Below are positions 26,409-35,614 of a DNA stretch of 64,000 bases, piece by piece. Made by a program: the position numbers and the translations under genes. The notes under the pieces were generated by a model. The model was given only the letters and a program-made list of their open reading frames with translations, was not told the DNA's origin and searched no databases. This DNA comes from Parachryseolinea silvisoli (GTDB taxonomy: Bacteria; Bacteroidota; Bacteroidia; Cytophagales; Cyclobacteriaceae). The DNA is taken from contig NZ_JAIOAO010000002.1 of assembly GCF_021190955.1 (NCBI RefSeq), positions 124,001 to 188,000 on the forward strand, written 5' to 3'. How positions within the stretch are numbered: position 1 is the stretch's first letter; each line of letters begins with the position of its first letter.

Positions 26409-28301
26409 TTATAACGCGCCTGCTTTGATCTCTTCCACCACTGCAGGATCAAGTAACGTCGATGTATCGCCCAGGTTAGAGACGTCGCCCTCGGCCACTT
26501 TGCGTAAGATTCTGCGCATGATCTTACCCGAACGTGTTTTTGGCAACCCGCTGACAAATTGGATCTTATCAGGCTTTGCAATAGGACCGATAATGCGCGA
26601 CACGGTGTCACGTATCTCTCCGCGCAGCTTTTCTTCATCCTTCGGCTTTTCATAGCAGATGACAAAGGCGTACACGGCCTGGCCTTTGATGTCGTGCGGG
26701 AAGCCCACTACAGCGGTTTCTGTTACCAGTGGGTGCTCGTCCACGGCGCTCTCGATCTCCGCTGTGCCCAGGTTGTGGCCCGACACGATGATGATGTCGT
26801 CCACCCGGCCCGTAATGCGGTAATAACCGTCTTCGTCACGCTTACAACCGTCGCCTGTAAAATACTTACCGGGAAATGTCGAGAAGTACGTATCCTTAAA
26901 CCGCTGGTGGTCACCATAGATGGTGCGCGCCATACCCGGCCACGGGAATTTGATCGTCAGACGTCCTTCCACCCCGTTGCCATTTACTTCAAGACCGCCT
27001 TCGTTCATCACGGCCGGCTGCACGCCGGGTAATGGCAGCGTGGCAAACGCCGGCTTGAGCGGTGTAACGCGGGCGATAGGCGCAATCATAAAGCCCCCGG
27101 TCTCCGTCTGCCACCACGTGTCGACAATGGCGCACTTACCTTTACCGATATTTTTATCGTACCAGTGCCAGGCCTCTTCATTGATGGGTTCGCCCACGCT
27201 GCCCAGTACACGCAGCGACGAGAGATCATATTTCTCAATGAATTCGATCGGTGCTTGCTGTAACGAGCGAATGGCCGTCGGCGCTGTATAAAAGATATTT
27301 ACCTTGTGGCGTTCAATCGCCTGCCAGAACCGTCCCGGATTGGGCCAGGAAGGAATTCCTTCAAACATGACTGTCGTTGCACCCGCCGACAGCGGCCCAT
27401 ATAAGATATAGGAGTGACCTGTCACCCAGCCGATGTCGGCTGTACACCAGTATACTTGCCCTTCCTGGTATTGAAAAGTCGTGCGGAACGTATAGTTCGT
27501 ATATACCATGTAGCCGCCACAGGTATGGACCATACCCTTGGGCTTACCGGTCGAGCCGGAAGTATATAAAATAAAGAGCAGGTCTTCGGCATCCATCTCC
27601 TCGGCCGGGCAGTCGGCCGATACCTTGGCGATCTCTTCATGCCACCACACGTCGCGCCCCGGTGTAAGGGGCGTGCCCGACTTGATATATTCTTTTACGA
27701 TCACCTTCGATACAGAAGGGCAGCTTTGTACGGCCTCGTCTACAATCTTCTTAAGGTTGATGGTTTTGTCACCGCGGTATGCGCCGTCAGATGTAACAAC
27801 TACACTGGAGCCGGCGTCGTTAATACGGTCGGCAATGGCTTTGGCCGAGAAGCCTGCAAACACCACCGAGTGCACTGCACCAATGCGGGCACACGCCAAT
27901 ACGGCATAGGCCAGCTCGGGTATCATGGGCAGGTAGATGCAAACGCGGTCGCCTTTCCTGACGCCCTGTGCCTTGAGCATATTCGCCGTTTTACATACCT
28001 CTTCGAATAACTGTTGATACGTTATGTGCCGGGCGTCGTCGTCGGGATTGTTAGGTTCCCAGATAATGGCGGTGCGGTTGGCATGGTTGGCCAGGTGCCG
28101 GTCAAGACAGTTCTCGGTAATGTTCAGCTTGCCGCCGATAAACCACTTAACACTCGGTTTGTGAAAATCCCACTCCAGCACTTTGTCCCACTTCTTCCGC
28201 CATGTAAGGCCATTCGCCACATCGCTCCAGAAGTTTTCAGGGTGTTCTATACTTTTTTGATAATGATGCTGATAGTCTTCAAAGGTTCTAATGACGTTCA
28301 T
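26409..28301 (-). CDS. acs: acetyl-CoA synthetase
   Basis: 630-residue AMP-forming enzyme that activates acetate to acetyl-CoA. Adenylate-forming motifs are YTSGSTGKPKG (A3), the substrate-pocket WWQTETGGFM, YRITGRVDDIIIVSGH (A8) and the C-terminal TRSGKIMRRILR, whose Lys is the usual acetylation site for regulation. The N-terminal FEDYQHHYQKSIEHPENFW is typical of this family. Length matches acs (about 650). It is monocistronic, with its own terminator; no acetylase or deacetylase gene is nearby. Start at the ATG at 28301. Confidence 0.97.
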   Translation of the reverse strand: MNVIRTFEDYQHHYQKSIEHPENFWSDVANGLTWRKKWDKVLEWDFHKPSVKWFIGGKLNITENCLDRHLANHANRTAIIWEPNNPDDDARHITYQQLFEEVCKTANMLKAQGVRKGDRVCIYLPMIPELAYAVLACARIGAVHSVVFAGFSAKAIADRINDAGSSVVVTSDGAYRGDKTINLKKIVDEAVQSCPSVSKVIVKEYIKSGTPLTPGRDVWWHEEIAKVSADCPAEEMDAEDLLFILYTSGSTGKPKGMVHTCGGYMVYTNYTFRTTFQYQEGQVYWCTADIGWVTGHSYILYGPLSAGATTVMFEGIPSWPNPGRFWQAIERHKVNIFYTAPTAIRSLQQAPIEFIEKYDLSSLRVLGSVGEPINEEAWHWYDKNIGKGKCAIVDTWWQTETGGFMIAPIARVTPLKPAFATLPLPGVQPAVMNEGGLEVNGNGVEGRLTIKFPWPGMARTIYGDHQRFKDTYFSTFPGKYFTGDGCKRDEDGYYRITGRVDDIIIVSGHNLGTAEIESAVDEHPLVTETAVVGFPHDIKGQAVYAFVICYEKPKDEEKLRGEIRDTVSRIIGPIAKPDKIQFVSGLPKTRSGKIMRRILRKVAEGDVSNLGDTSTLLDPAVVEEIKAGAL

Positions 28302-28529
28302 GGTTGTTTTTTGCCTGGGTAGATTAGGGTTTTACTTTCGTGCTGCACTTCCTAACGGTCGTAATCGTTTTAAAGCCCTACACAGCGATAAAATTCTACT
28401 CTTTTTCGGGAAATTCAAATAATATTCTGCGTGTGTTTGAACACAACGATAACCTACTATCAAAATAGGTCGTGTGCGGCCGGTGTGCGAGGAAACCTTG
28501 CGGGCAAATCTTGCGTCTTAGTTAAAAAG

Positions 28530-29336
28530 ATGAGTGCTCCTTTTGATCATATCGCCGCACCGTACGACGCCGCTTTCCCGCAAGGCGCTGTCGGGCAATT
28601 GCAGCGTAAACACATTTGGGCATACCTGCAGCAAGTCATACACCGGCTGCCGGGCCTCGACATTCTGGAGCTGCACCAGGGCAGCGATGAAGACGCTTTG
28701 CTGTTTGGCTCCCATGGCTTCACGCTGGTGGCAACGGATGTAACCGAAGAAGTGGCGCGTGTCACAGAACCACCGTCGCGCCAATACTCCATGCCCTCGA
28801 AGATCAGCTCGCAGTGCCTCGATCCGTACCACCCCGAAGACATGCTGTTTGACAAACACTACCACCTTATCTTCTCGCACACCGGTGGGCTAAACGCTAT
28901 GGACCCGGCATCGCTACAACGGCTGTTGCACCAGGCCGCCACCCTGCTGGCTCCCGGCGGGCGACTCGTTGCCGTCGTCATGCCCAAGTGGTGTTTGTGG
29001 GAAATGTTTTACTTCCTGGTCACCGGTCGCTTCCGGCGGATCTTCCGGCCATGGTCTGCGCGGCAGTCGGACGGTATCTCCCCTGTCTTACGCGAGTTTT
29101 TTTATACTCCCCGCCAACTGAAACAACTCGCACGGCATGAGTTTGAGGTCGTGGCGATAAAGTCCGTCGGGTTTGCACTGCCTCCGGTATGCTTAGAGAA
29201 TGTTTTTAGTCCGCGCAAGAAACTGCTGAAATTCCTGAACCGGTGGGAAGAACGCCTCAGAAGATTTTCCTTCTTAGCCGGCATGGGCGACCGCTATATC
29301 ATCGACCTGCGTAAACGTGCACCCCGTCAGCGCTAG
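28530..29336 (+). CDS. class I SAM-dependent methyltransferase
   Basis: 268 residues. A Rossmann-type methyltransferase: the N-terminal FDHIAAPYDAAF is typical, then the SAM-binding strand LDILELHQGSDEDALLF (in place of the usual E-x-G-x-G), LVATDVTEEV (acidic residue contacting SAM ribose), and LAPGGRLVAVVMPKW after a degenerate motif region. The C-terminal 60 residues are basic with a possible amphipathic helix. The glycine-rich loop is not canonical (GSDED), so activity is uncertain. The frame starts earlier at 28431, but the ATG at 28530 begins the conserved domain. The substrate is unknown. Confidence 0.8.
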   Translation: MSAPFDHIAAPYDAAFPQGAVGQLQRKHIWAYLQQVIHRLPGLDILELHQGSDEDALLFGSHGFTLVATDVTEEVARVTEPPSRQYSMPSKISSQCLDPYHPEDMLFDKHYHLIFSHTGGLNAMDPASLQRLLHQAATLLAPGGRLVAVVMPKWCLWEMFYFLVTGRFRRIFRPWSARQSDGISPVLREFFYTPRQLKQLARHEFEVVAIKSVGFALPPVCLENVFSPRKKLLKFLNRWEERLRRFSFLAGMGDRYIIDLRKRAPRQR

Positions 29337-29352
29337 CGTTATACGCATCACC

Positions 29353-30126
29353 CTACATCAGTCCATACTCTACCAGCACGGCGACCAGCGAGCCGGCCAT
29401 GGCCACTGTAAGCTTCTTGGCATTGAACCGATGCGCCGGACTGCTCTCAAACACAATGGTTGTAGAGATATGCAGGAAGTTACCACACACCACGGCGTAT
29501 AGAAAGATCATCCCCTCGCCCGTCAGAATTTCATACTCCGCCAACAACGTGCTAATCAAAAGCCCGAACGGCGCCGCCAACGAAAACCCTGCCAGATACG
29601 GTATCGCCCGCTTGCGCGAGCCGAACTGGTGCGCCAGTACCGTCATTAATGCAAAAGCCGCTGGTGCGCGGTGCAACGCAATGCCTAGTAGAATGGCGTG
29701 CACGTCGTACGGCACACCCATGGTCGCGGGTTGCGCCAGCATGCCTCCTTCCAGTAGGGCGTGAATACAAAGCGCCGTTAACAATACAATCGCCGACACC
29801 GACTGATGGGTATGCGTATGGTGTGAATGCCCCTGCTGTCCGGGCGCAATATGCCCGTGCATGTGACCGTGCTCGATACCCGCCGTGAAATACTCCAACA
29901 TTTGTTGTAAAAAGAAACCTGCCAGCACAAAGAGGCCGATATACTCCATTCCCACCGGCTGGTGATATAATTCAGGCAGAATGTGAATGATCGTGATGGC
30001 AAACAGATACGCCCCGGCGAATACCAACAAGAGTTTAAAGCTTGTGCTCTTGCCGCCCGGCACCAGGAAAATGGCCAGGCCCGACAGCAGCGGTGTAAAA
30101 AACAAGACGAGTAATTTTAAGACCAT
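29353..30126 (-). CDS. ZIP family metal transporter
   Basis: 257-residue membrane protein with about eight TM helices. Between TM3 and TM4 lies a His-rich cytoplasmic loop (HGHMHGH and HSHHTHTH at about residues 85-105), the classic ZIP metal-binding loop. The conserved metal pathway in TM4-TM5 shows as ALCIHALLEGGML and GIALHRAPAAFAL (His and Glu/Pro). It likely imports zinc or another divalent metal. It starts 18 bp after apbE and is probably co-transcribed. No zur-type operator was recognised. Confidence 0.88.
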   Translation of the reverse strand: MVLKLLVLFFTPLLSGLAIFLVPGGKSTSFKLLLVFAGAYLFAITIIHILPELYHQPVGMEYIGLFVLAGFFLQQMLEYFTAGIEHGHMHGHIAPGQQGHSHHTHTHQSVSAIVLLTALCIHALLEGGMLAQPATMGVPYDVHAILLGIALHRAPAAFALMTVLAHQFGSRKRAIPYLAGFSLAAPFGLLISTLLAEYEILTGEGMIFLYAVVCGNFLHISTTIVFESSPAHRFNAKKLTVAMAGSLVAVLVEYGLM

Positions 30127-30144
30127 ATATAACGATGTGTGGTT

Positions 30145-31143
30145 TCAGGGTTGGAATGTTACTGCCCGGCGTATGCCCGGCGTGACATAGGTAGCCACCG
30201 TGCCATCGGCCGCGGTATAAAATAAGATCGCATCCAGGCCGGGCAATGTCTTCAACGCCTCGATCGTCTTCTCGTGCCCCATTACCATAAAGGCCGTATC
30301 CCACGCATCGGCCGTCGTGCAGTCAGATGCAAAGACCGATACGGCCAGCAACGGCAGGTCTGCCGGGTAGCCCGACTTTGGGTCGATGGTATGCGAATAT
30401 TTCTTTCCGTTTATCTCCCGATAATTAAAGTAATTGCCCGCCGTCGTAAAGGACCGATTTTTCAGGGCTACATACACCTTGAAGAATTGATCGTCGCGCG
30501 TCGAGTTCGGATCAAGTATGCCGATCTGCCATGCCTTGCGCTTATTTATATTTTTGCCCTGCGCCATACCTTCGCCGCCCAGCTCCACCAACAGATCGCG
30601 CACACCCTTTGCCCGCAGGAAGGCCGTGATTACGTCGGCGCCATAGCCCTGCCCAATGCCGCCAAAGTCAAGTTGCACCCGCGGGTCGGTCTTCAACAGA
30701 CTATCTGTCGTCAACTGAATTTTCTCTACGCCAACAAACGCACGGATCGAATCCACCATGACCTGGTCTGGCACCCGCGACCTGGCCGGCCCAAAGCCCC
30801 ACGCATTGACCAGCGGCATGACGGTTGGATCAAACGCCCCACCTGAATGTCGTGCTGTTACCAACGACTGCTGCAAGACCGCCAGCAGGTGTGGGTCTTG
30901 TAATGCAATGCCCCGCGCGCTCTTGTTAAACTGCGACACGGCCGAGGCGGGATCATACGTATTGATACCCTGGTTCACCGCCCGCAGCAGCGAATCGATG
31001 GGCTCCTGGAAGTTCCGCTGCTGTTTGTCAAAGTAGGTAATATGATAGGTGGTGCCCATCGTGCGGCCCTCTACCCGCAAAGGTTCTTGTGCGGGGCCGG
31101 CACCCCACAACAGGGTAATGTGTGTTACAAACGCGAGGATCAT
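30145..31143 (-). CDS. apbE: FAD:protein FMN transferase
   Basis: 332-residue periplasmic enzyme that covalently attaches FMN to Thr/Ser of target flavoproteins such as Na+-NQR or RnfG. A short hydrophobic N-terminus serves as export signal. Recognisable regions are GTTYHITYF, LDFGGIGQGYGADVI (FAD contact), DLLVELGGEG and the metal-binding SDCTTADAWDTAFMVMG. No target flavoprotein is adjacent. It is divergent from ruvB and is followed by the ZIP gene. A -7-like box TAACTTG lies at 31157-31163, about 14 bp before the ATG, so the leader is very short. Confidence 0.93.
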   Translation of the reverse strand: MILAFVTHITLLWGAGPAQEPLRVEGRTMGTTYHITYFDKQQRNFQEPIDSLLRAVNQGINTYDPASAVSQFNKSARGIALQDPHLLAVLQQSLVTARHSGGAFDPTVMPLVNAWGFGPARSRVPDQVMVDSIRAFVGVEKIQLTTDSLLKTDPRVQLDFGGIGQGYGADVITAFLRAKGVRDLLVELGGEGMAQGKNINKRKAWQIGILDPNSTRDDQFFKVYVALKNRSFTTAGNYFNYREINGKKYSHTIDPKSGYPADLPLLAVSVFASDCTTADAWDTAFMVMGHEKTIEALKTLPGLDAILFYTAADGTVATYVTPGIRRAVTFQP

Positions 31144-31155
31144 GTAGAGTGGCGG

Positions 31156-31163
31156 ACAAGTTA
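31156..31163 (-). promoter_or_regulatory. apbE -7-like box
   Basis: Minus-strand TAACTTGT, with a TTG 18 nt upstream (31184-31182) inside the palindromic CAACGTTG. The match to TAnnTTTG is partial. Confidence 0.4.
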
Positions 31164-31169
31164 CGTAAA

Positions 31170-31195
31170 ATACAATATATGCAACGTTGTTGTAT
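31170..31195. repeat. inverted repeat between apbE and ruvB
   Basis: Outer arms ATACAA (31170-31175) and TTGTAT (31190-31195) enclose a perfect 8-bp palindrome CAACGTTG (31182-31189). The element overlaps the likely -33 region of apbE, so it could be an operator. Confidence 0.45.
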
Positions 31196-31237
31196 ATGAG
31201 AACATCGGTTTGTTGCGGCTGGAGAGCGTAGAATTGC

Positions 31238-31245
31238 TACCTTCG
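31238..31245 (+). promoter_or_regulatory. ruvB -7 box
   Basis: TACCTTCG, one base off TAnnTTTG, 17 bp before the ATG at 31263. Transcription would start near 31251, downstream of the alternative start at 31245. Confidence 0.6.
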
Positions 31246-31262
31246 TGAACACAAACGGTACT

Positions 31263-32303
31263 ATGCGCGAAGATTACCTGAAAAGCGACGGAGGCGGATT
31301 GAATGGAACGGAGAAGGAGTTTGAAAAGGCTTTGCGCCCCCTGTCCTTTGAAGATTTTACCGGCCAGCACAAGGTTGTTGAAAACATAAAGGTCTTTGTA
31401 CAGGCCGCCAAACAACGCGGAGAGCCCCTGGACCACGTCTTGCTGCATGGCCCTCCGGGCCTGGGCAAGACTACCCTTTCCAATATCATCGCCAACGAGC
31501 TGCAGGCCAATATCAAAATCACGTCCGGCCCCGTGCTCGACAAGCCGAGTGACCTGGCCGGTCTGCTGACCAACCTCGATACCAACGACGTACTGTTCAT
31601 TGACGAGATCCACCGGCTCAACCCCGTGGTAGAAGAATACCTTTACTCGGCCATGGAAGATTTCCGGATCGACATCATGCTCGACTCGGGCCCCAATGCG
31701 CGCTCGGTACAAATCGGACTGAGCCCCTTCACACTGATCGGAGCTACAACACGCGCCGGCTTGCTCACCTCACCGTTGCGTGCGCGCTTCGGTATCAATG
31801 CCCGCCTGGAGTACTATGATTCAACGCTGCTAACGCGCATCGTCAACCGCTCGGCACAAATCCTAAAGACCCCCATCGAAGCCGACGCTGCTTTTGAGAT
31901 CGCCCGCCGCAGCCGGGGCACCCCGCGTATTGCCAATACGTTGCTGCGCCGTACCCGTGACTTTGCCCAGATCAAAGGCAACGGGACAATTGATAAAAGC
32001 ATCGCCCAGATCGCCCTCCTGGCACTGGATGTAGACGAGAACGGACTGGACGAAATGGACAACCGGATTCTCCTGACCATCATCGAAAAATTTAAAGGTG
32101 GCCCCGTCGGGCTTACGACCATTGCCACCGCGGTGGGCGAAGAAGCCGAGACCATTGAAGAAGTATACGAACCCTTTCTTATTCAAGAGGGCTACCTCAA
32201 GCGTACTTCGCGCGGTCGCGAAACCACCGAATTGGCATACCGCCACCTCAAGCTGCCGCCCCCCGCCAGCAAAGGCCCCGGACTTTTCGACAGTATAACC
32301 TAA
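31263..32303 (+). CDS. ruvB: Holliday junction branch migration helicase RuvB
   Basis: 346-residue AAA+ motor that, with RuvA, drives branch migration of Holliday junctions. Walker [18 protein letters not shown], Walker [12 protein letters not shown], sensor region [20 protein letters not shown] and the C-terminal winged-helix segment ([23 protein letters not shown]) are all present and the length is normal. A start six codons earlier (31245) is possible but coincides with the -7 box, so the ATG at 31263 (MREDYLKSD) is preferred. Transcribed alone, divergently from apbE. Confidence 0.97.
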   Translation: MREDYLKSDGGGLNGTEKEFEKALRPLSFEDFTGQHKVVENIKVFVQAAKQRGEPLDHVLLHGPPGLGKTTLSNIIANELQANIKITSGPVLDKPSDLAGLLTNLDTNDVLFIDEIHRLNPVVEEYLYSAMEDFRIDIMLDSGPNARSVQIGLSPFTLIGATTRAGLLTSPLRARFGINARLEYYDSTLLTRIVNRSAQILKTPIEADAAFEIARRSRGTPRIANTLLRRTRDFAQIKGNGTIDKSIAQIALLALDVDENGLDEMDNRILLTIIEKFKGGPVGLTTIATAVGEEAETIEEVYEPFLIQEGYLKRTSRGRETTELAYRHLKLPPPASKGPGLFDSIT

Positions 32304-32328
32304 CCGCTGGCCGTCCTGCACTTTTTAT

Positions 32329-32336
32329 TATATTTG
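32329..32336 (+). promoter_or_regulatory. -7 box before the FMN-binding protein gene
   Basis: TATATTTG, a full TAnnTTTG match, 20 bp before the ATG at 32356. Confidence 0.6.
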
Positions 32337-32355
32337 ATTTATCCTGAGTTTCTAT

Positions 32356-33936
32356 ATGAGAAAGATCTTCATCTATAGCAGCATCGCAGTTACTGCGCTC
32401 CTCCTCCTCTGGGCTTATTTTTGGATTGACGCGCTCTTCGGCTTCCTGCTCGTGGGCCCGCTTATCGTCATGGGCGTACAAGACATTGTACAAAAGAAAC
32501 AATCTATTAAACGCAACTTCCCCTTGCTGGGACGGCTGCGCTATGTCTTCGAAGACATGCGACCGAAAATCCAGCAATATTTTGTAGAGTCAGATACCGA
32601 CGGTGCCCCCATCAACCGCAACGACCGCTCAGTGATCTACCAGCGGGCCAAGCGTCAGGTAGACACTACTCCGTTCGGCACACAAATGAACGTCTATGCC
32701 GAGGGTTATGAGTGGATGAGCCACTCCATTGTACCGCTCGATTTTCACAGCATGGAGCATAGTCCCCGTGTGCTGATCGGCAACCGCGACTGTAAACAAC
32801 CCTACGCCGCCAGCGTACTGAATATATCGGCCATGAGCTTCGGCTCCCTGAGTGCCAATGCCGTCGAGGCATTAAACTCCGGCGCCAAGCTCGGCGGCTT
32901 TGCACACAACACCGGCGAAGGCGGTCTTAGTCCTTATCATCTCAAGAACGGTGGCGATCTGATCTGGCAAATCGGCACCGGCTACTTTAGTGCCCGTGAC
33001 GAGGCCGGCAACTTCTCGCCGGAGGCATTCCGCAAGAATGCCGCTAATCCCGAAGTAAAGATGATTGAGCTAAAGCTCTCGCAAGGGGCCAAGCCCGGCC
33101 ACGGTGGCATCTTGCCCGGTAAAAAGAATACACCTGAAGTCGCCGCCATCCGCATGGTAAAGGCAGGCACTACGGTGTTCTCACCACCCTATCATAGCGC
33201 TTTTAAAACACCTCGTGAGCTGGTGCTGTTTATCCAACAACTGCGCGAGCTATCGGGCGGCAAGCCTGTGGGCTTTAAATTGTGCATCGGTCGCAAGAGC
33301 GAGTTCATTTCCATTTGCAAGGCCATGGTCGCGTTAGACATTTATCCCGACTTCATCACGGTAGACGGTGGCGAAGGGGGTACCGGCGCGGCACCACCGG
33401 AGTTCTCCAACTTCGTAGGCATGCCGTTGCTCGACGGCCTGGCTTTTGTCGACAACATGCTGAAAGGCTTTAACATCCGCCAGCACATTCGCATTGGCGC
33501 CTCCGGAAAAATTCTGACAGGCTTCCAGATCATCCGCGCCATAGCCCTGGGGGCAGACTACTGCAACAGCGCCCGCGCCATGATGATGGCGGTGGGGTGT
33601 ATCCAGGCATTGGAGTGTCATAAAAATACGTGTCCTACCGGCGTGGCGACCCAAGATCCCGAACTGATGAAAGGACTTGACATTGACGACAAGCGCATCC
33701 GGGTGGCTAACTTCCATAAGTATACTGTTGAAAGCTTTGTGGAGCTGCTGGGCGCAGCTGGCCTCGACACTCCGGCCAAACTGAACCGCCACCAGATCAG
33801 CCGCCGTGTATTCACCAACAAGGTGCGCACCCTCGAGCAGATATACCCCTCCGTCAAGGTTGGCTCGATGCTGGAACCGGTCGTGCCGAAGCGCTATCAA
33901 AAGTCTTTCGCCTCCGCCAGCGCCGATAAATTTTAA
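32356..33936 (+). CDS. FMN-binding glutamate synthase family protein
   Basis: 526-residue membrane-anchored relative of the glutamate synthase central domain. Two hydrophobic segments near residues 5-45 probably anchor it. The body holds the FMN-binding barrel (SAMSFGSLSANAVEALN, LSQGAKPGHGGILPGKK, VDGGEGGTGAAPPEFSN), and the 3Fe-4S cysteines are conserved with the family spacing C-x5-C-x4-C (CIQALECHKNTCPTGVATQ). The amidotransferase domain that supplies ammonia in true GltB is missing, so it is not a complete glutamate synthase. Its real electron donor and substrate are unknown. Confidence 0.9.
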   Translation: MRKIFIYSSIAVTALLLLWAYFWIDALFGFLLVGPLIVMGVQDIVQKKQSIKRNFPLLGRLRYVFEDMRPKIQQYFVESDTDGAPINRNDRSVIYQRAKRQVDTTPFGTQMNVYAEGYEWMSHSIVPLDFHSMEHSPRVLIGNRDCKQPYAASVLNISAMSFGSLSANAVEALNSGAKLGGFAHNTGEGGLSPYHLKNGGDLIWQIGTGYFSARDEAGNFSPEAFRKNAANPEVKMIELKLSQGAKPGHGGILPGKKNTPEVAAIRMVKAGTTVFSPPYHSAFKTPRELVLFIQQLRELSGGKPVGFKLCIGRKSEFISICKAMVALDIYPDFITVDGGEGGTGAAPPEFSNFVGMPLLDGLAFVDNMLKGFNIRQHIRIGASGKILTGFQIIRAIALGADYCNSARAMMMAVGCIQALECHKNTCPTGVATQDPELMKGLDIDDKRIRVANFHKYTVESFVELLGAAGLDTPAKLNRHQISRRVFTNKVRTLEQIYPSVKVGSMLEPVVPKRYQKSFASASADKF

Positions 33937-33968
33937 ACGACCTGGTTTTTTGAAGTAAAATATGCCGG

Positions 33969-34532
33969 ATGCCTATAGAAGGCTCGACTGTTTTATTACC
34001 TTTGGGAATTAACCGCCAGTACACCGTGCATCGAAAGTTTTTTCCGCGAGATAAGAATTATGTACTCGAACAAGTACAGGTCTCCCTGGAAAATAACCTC
34101 CTGCAGTACATGGTGGACTACGTCAAGGTAGCCTATCTGTTGCGATTCAACCCCCTGGGTATTGTCGACGATACTACGTTGCGCATCCAGGACCATCCCA
34201 CAAACAATTACGACCACCTGCACGAGTTCTATCTGATCCTGGCGGGCGTATACCGGTTCAAATACTACAGCGACAACCAGTTGGAGTTTATCTTCGACGG
34301 CCGCGACCCACGCGAAAAATACGAAGCAGAGTGGCCCGAAACATTCCGCCAATGGACCAAAGAGTTTTGTCGCCACGAGCAGTTCCTGCGGGCCATTCTT
34401 GAGCTGACCGTATTCTATCCGGAAGACTACACGCCTCAAATGGCAGGCCTGCGCCTAAGCTCCTTCATCACCAAGTTCTTCGAGGTGAAGATCGACTCTC
34501 AAAAAGGCATCCTCCGCATCCGGGTGGCTTAG
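33969..34532 (+). CDS. hypothetical protein
   Basis: Unrecognised 187-residue soluble protein with no signal peptide or TM helix. It is rich in aromatic and acidic residues (YRFKYYSDNQLEFIFDGRDP, EWPETFRQWTKEFCRHEQF) and contains conserved-looking Tyr/Phe-rich helices. It starts 32 bp after the FMN-binding gene and overlaps purN tail-to-tail by 4 bp. A TAccTTTG box lies at 33997-34004 inside the frame; if used, translation could begin at the in-frame TTG at 34002 or further downstream. Function unknown. Confidence 0.65.
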   Translation: MPIEGSTVLLPLGINRQYTVHRKFFPRDKNYVLEQVQVSLENNLLQYMVDYVKVAYLLRFNPLGIVDDTTLRIQDHPTNNYDHLHEFYLILAGVYRFKYYSDNQLEFIFDGRDPREKYEAEWPETFRQWTKEFCRHEQFLRAILELTVFYPEDYTPQMAGLRLSSFITKFFEVKIDSQKGILRIRVA

Positions 34533-35122
34533 CCGTTCCCGCCTCTTTCTCCCAACACCCAGCGCTCGATCTGCCGTGGGTAATGTTCATACTCTAATGC
34601 GTGCACCTTTACCGCAATAGCTTCGGCCGTATCGTCGGATGTTACCCCACAGCGTGCCTGGAACAGCACGGTGCCCTCGTCGTAATGTTCGTTCACTTCG
34701 TGAATGGTAATGCCTGTCTCCGCTTCGCCCGCTTGCTTCACGGCCGTGTGTACGTTCATGCCATACATGCCCTTGCCTCCATATGCCGGAAGAAGCGCCG
34801 GGTGAATGTTGATGATCCGGTCGGGGTACGCCTGTATCAGGTTACCGGGTATCAACCATAGAAAGCCTGCCAGCACCACGTGGGTCACGCCCCGCTCCTG
34901 CAGCCACTGAACCACCTCGGGTGTATTGCGAAACTGCTGGCGGTCAAATACTTTCGCCTCAATACCCGCCCGCCGGGCGCGTTCCAAGGCAAAGGCCGTT
35001 GGGTTGTTGCTCAACAACAGCACGACTTCGATCGTGGGGTGATGCTCGAAATAGGAAAAGAGATTTGCTGCATTGGTGCCGCTGCCTGACGCCAGGATAG
35101 CGATGCGGTATTTTTTTGCCAT
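34529..35122 (-). CDS. purN: phosphoribosylglycinamide formyltransferase
   Basis: 197-residue enzyme of purine synthesis that formylates GAR using 10-formyl-THF. The N-terminal IAILASGSGTNAANLF binds GAR phosphate; NIHPALLPAYGGKGMYG contains the catalytic Asn and His; the HEVNEHYDEGTVLFQARC segment carries the catalytic Asp. Length is slightly under the E. coli enzyme (212). No other pur gene is in the window. Its 3' end overlaps the convergent hypothetical gene by 4 bp. Confidence 0.95.
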   Translation of the reverse strand: MAKKYRIAILASGSGTNAANLFSYFEHHPTIEVVLLLSNNPTAFALERARRAGIEAKVFDRQQFRNTPEVVQWLQERGVTHVVLAGFLWLIPGNLIQAYPDRIINIHPALLPAYGGKGMYGMNVHTAVKQAGEAETGITIHEVNEHYDEGTVLFQARCGVTSDDTAEAIAVKVHALEYEHYPRQIERWVLGERGGNG

Positions 35123-35167
35123 ACGGACTGCAAAAGAAACAAAGACTTACATCTTTTAAAACATTGT

Positions 35168-35175
35168 TACCTTGC
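35168..35175 (+). promoter_or_regulatory. -7-like box before the gene at 35195
   Basis: TACCTTGC, one base off TAnnTTTG, 20 bp before the ATG. Confidence 0.5.
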
Positions 35176-35194
35176 AGCTCAATCCCTACCCTCC

Positions 35195-35614
35195 ATGGAA
35201 CCGCAAACCTTTGGCACCAGCGTGAAACGCACCACGAAAAAAATCTTCCGGATCGTCCTGATCGCCGCCCTTGTGGTGGGCGTCGCGGTCTTCTCTTTTT
35301 ATTATTGGGGAACGTATGAAGAAGGCGTTATGGCCGGCAAAATCCTGCGCGTGAGCGAAAAAGGGGTCATGTTTAAAACCTACGAAGGTAAAATCAACCT
35401 GGAAACGTTCGGGGCTCTGCGCGGCGCCAGTCCCATAGCAGAATCATTTGATTTTTCGGTGGAAAAAGGCGACCAGGAGCTCATTAAGCAATTGCAGGAA
35501 GTAGCCCTGAGTGGCGAACGTGTAAACTTGTACTACATCAAACGTTATGCACGTTTTTCCTGGCGGGGTGACACACCCTATTTTGCGGTACGCGTAGAAC
35601 GACTACGTCAATAA
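35195..35614 (+). CDS. small membrane-anchored protein of unknown function
   Basis: 139 residues: a basic N-terminus, one TM helix (about residues 18-40, IVLIAALVVGVAVFSFYYWG) and an extracytoplasmic domain of about 95 residues. The domain has a beta-rich pattern (GKILRVSEKGVMFKTYEGKINL; VNLYYIKRYARFSWRGDTPYFAV). Similar short proteins in Bacteroidota are sometimes misannotated as 6-phosphogluconate dehydrogenase (recollection, unchecked); no dehydrogenase motif is present. It ends overlapping the convergent XRE-type gene by 7 bp. Confidence 0.75.
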   Translation: MEPQTFGTSVKRTTKKIFRIVLIAALVVGVAVFSFYYWGTYEEGVMAGKILRVSEKGVMFKTYEGKINLETFGALRGASPIAESFDFSVEKGDQELIKQLQEVALSGERVNLYYIKRYARFSWRGDTPYFAVRVERLRQ

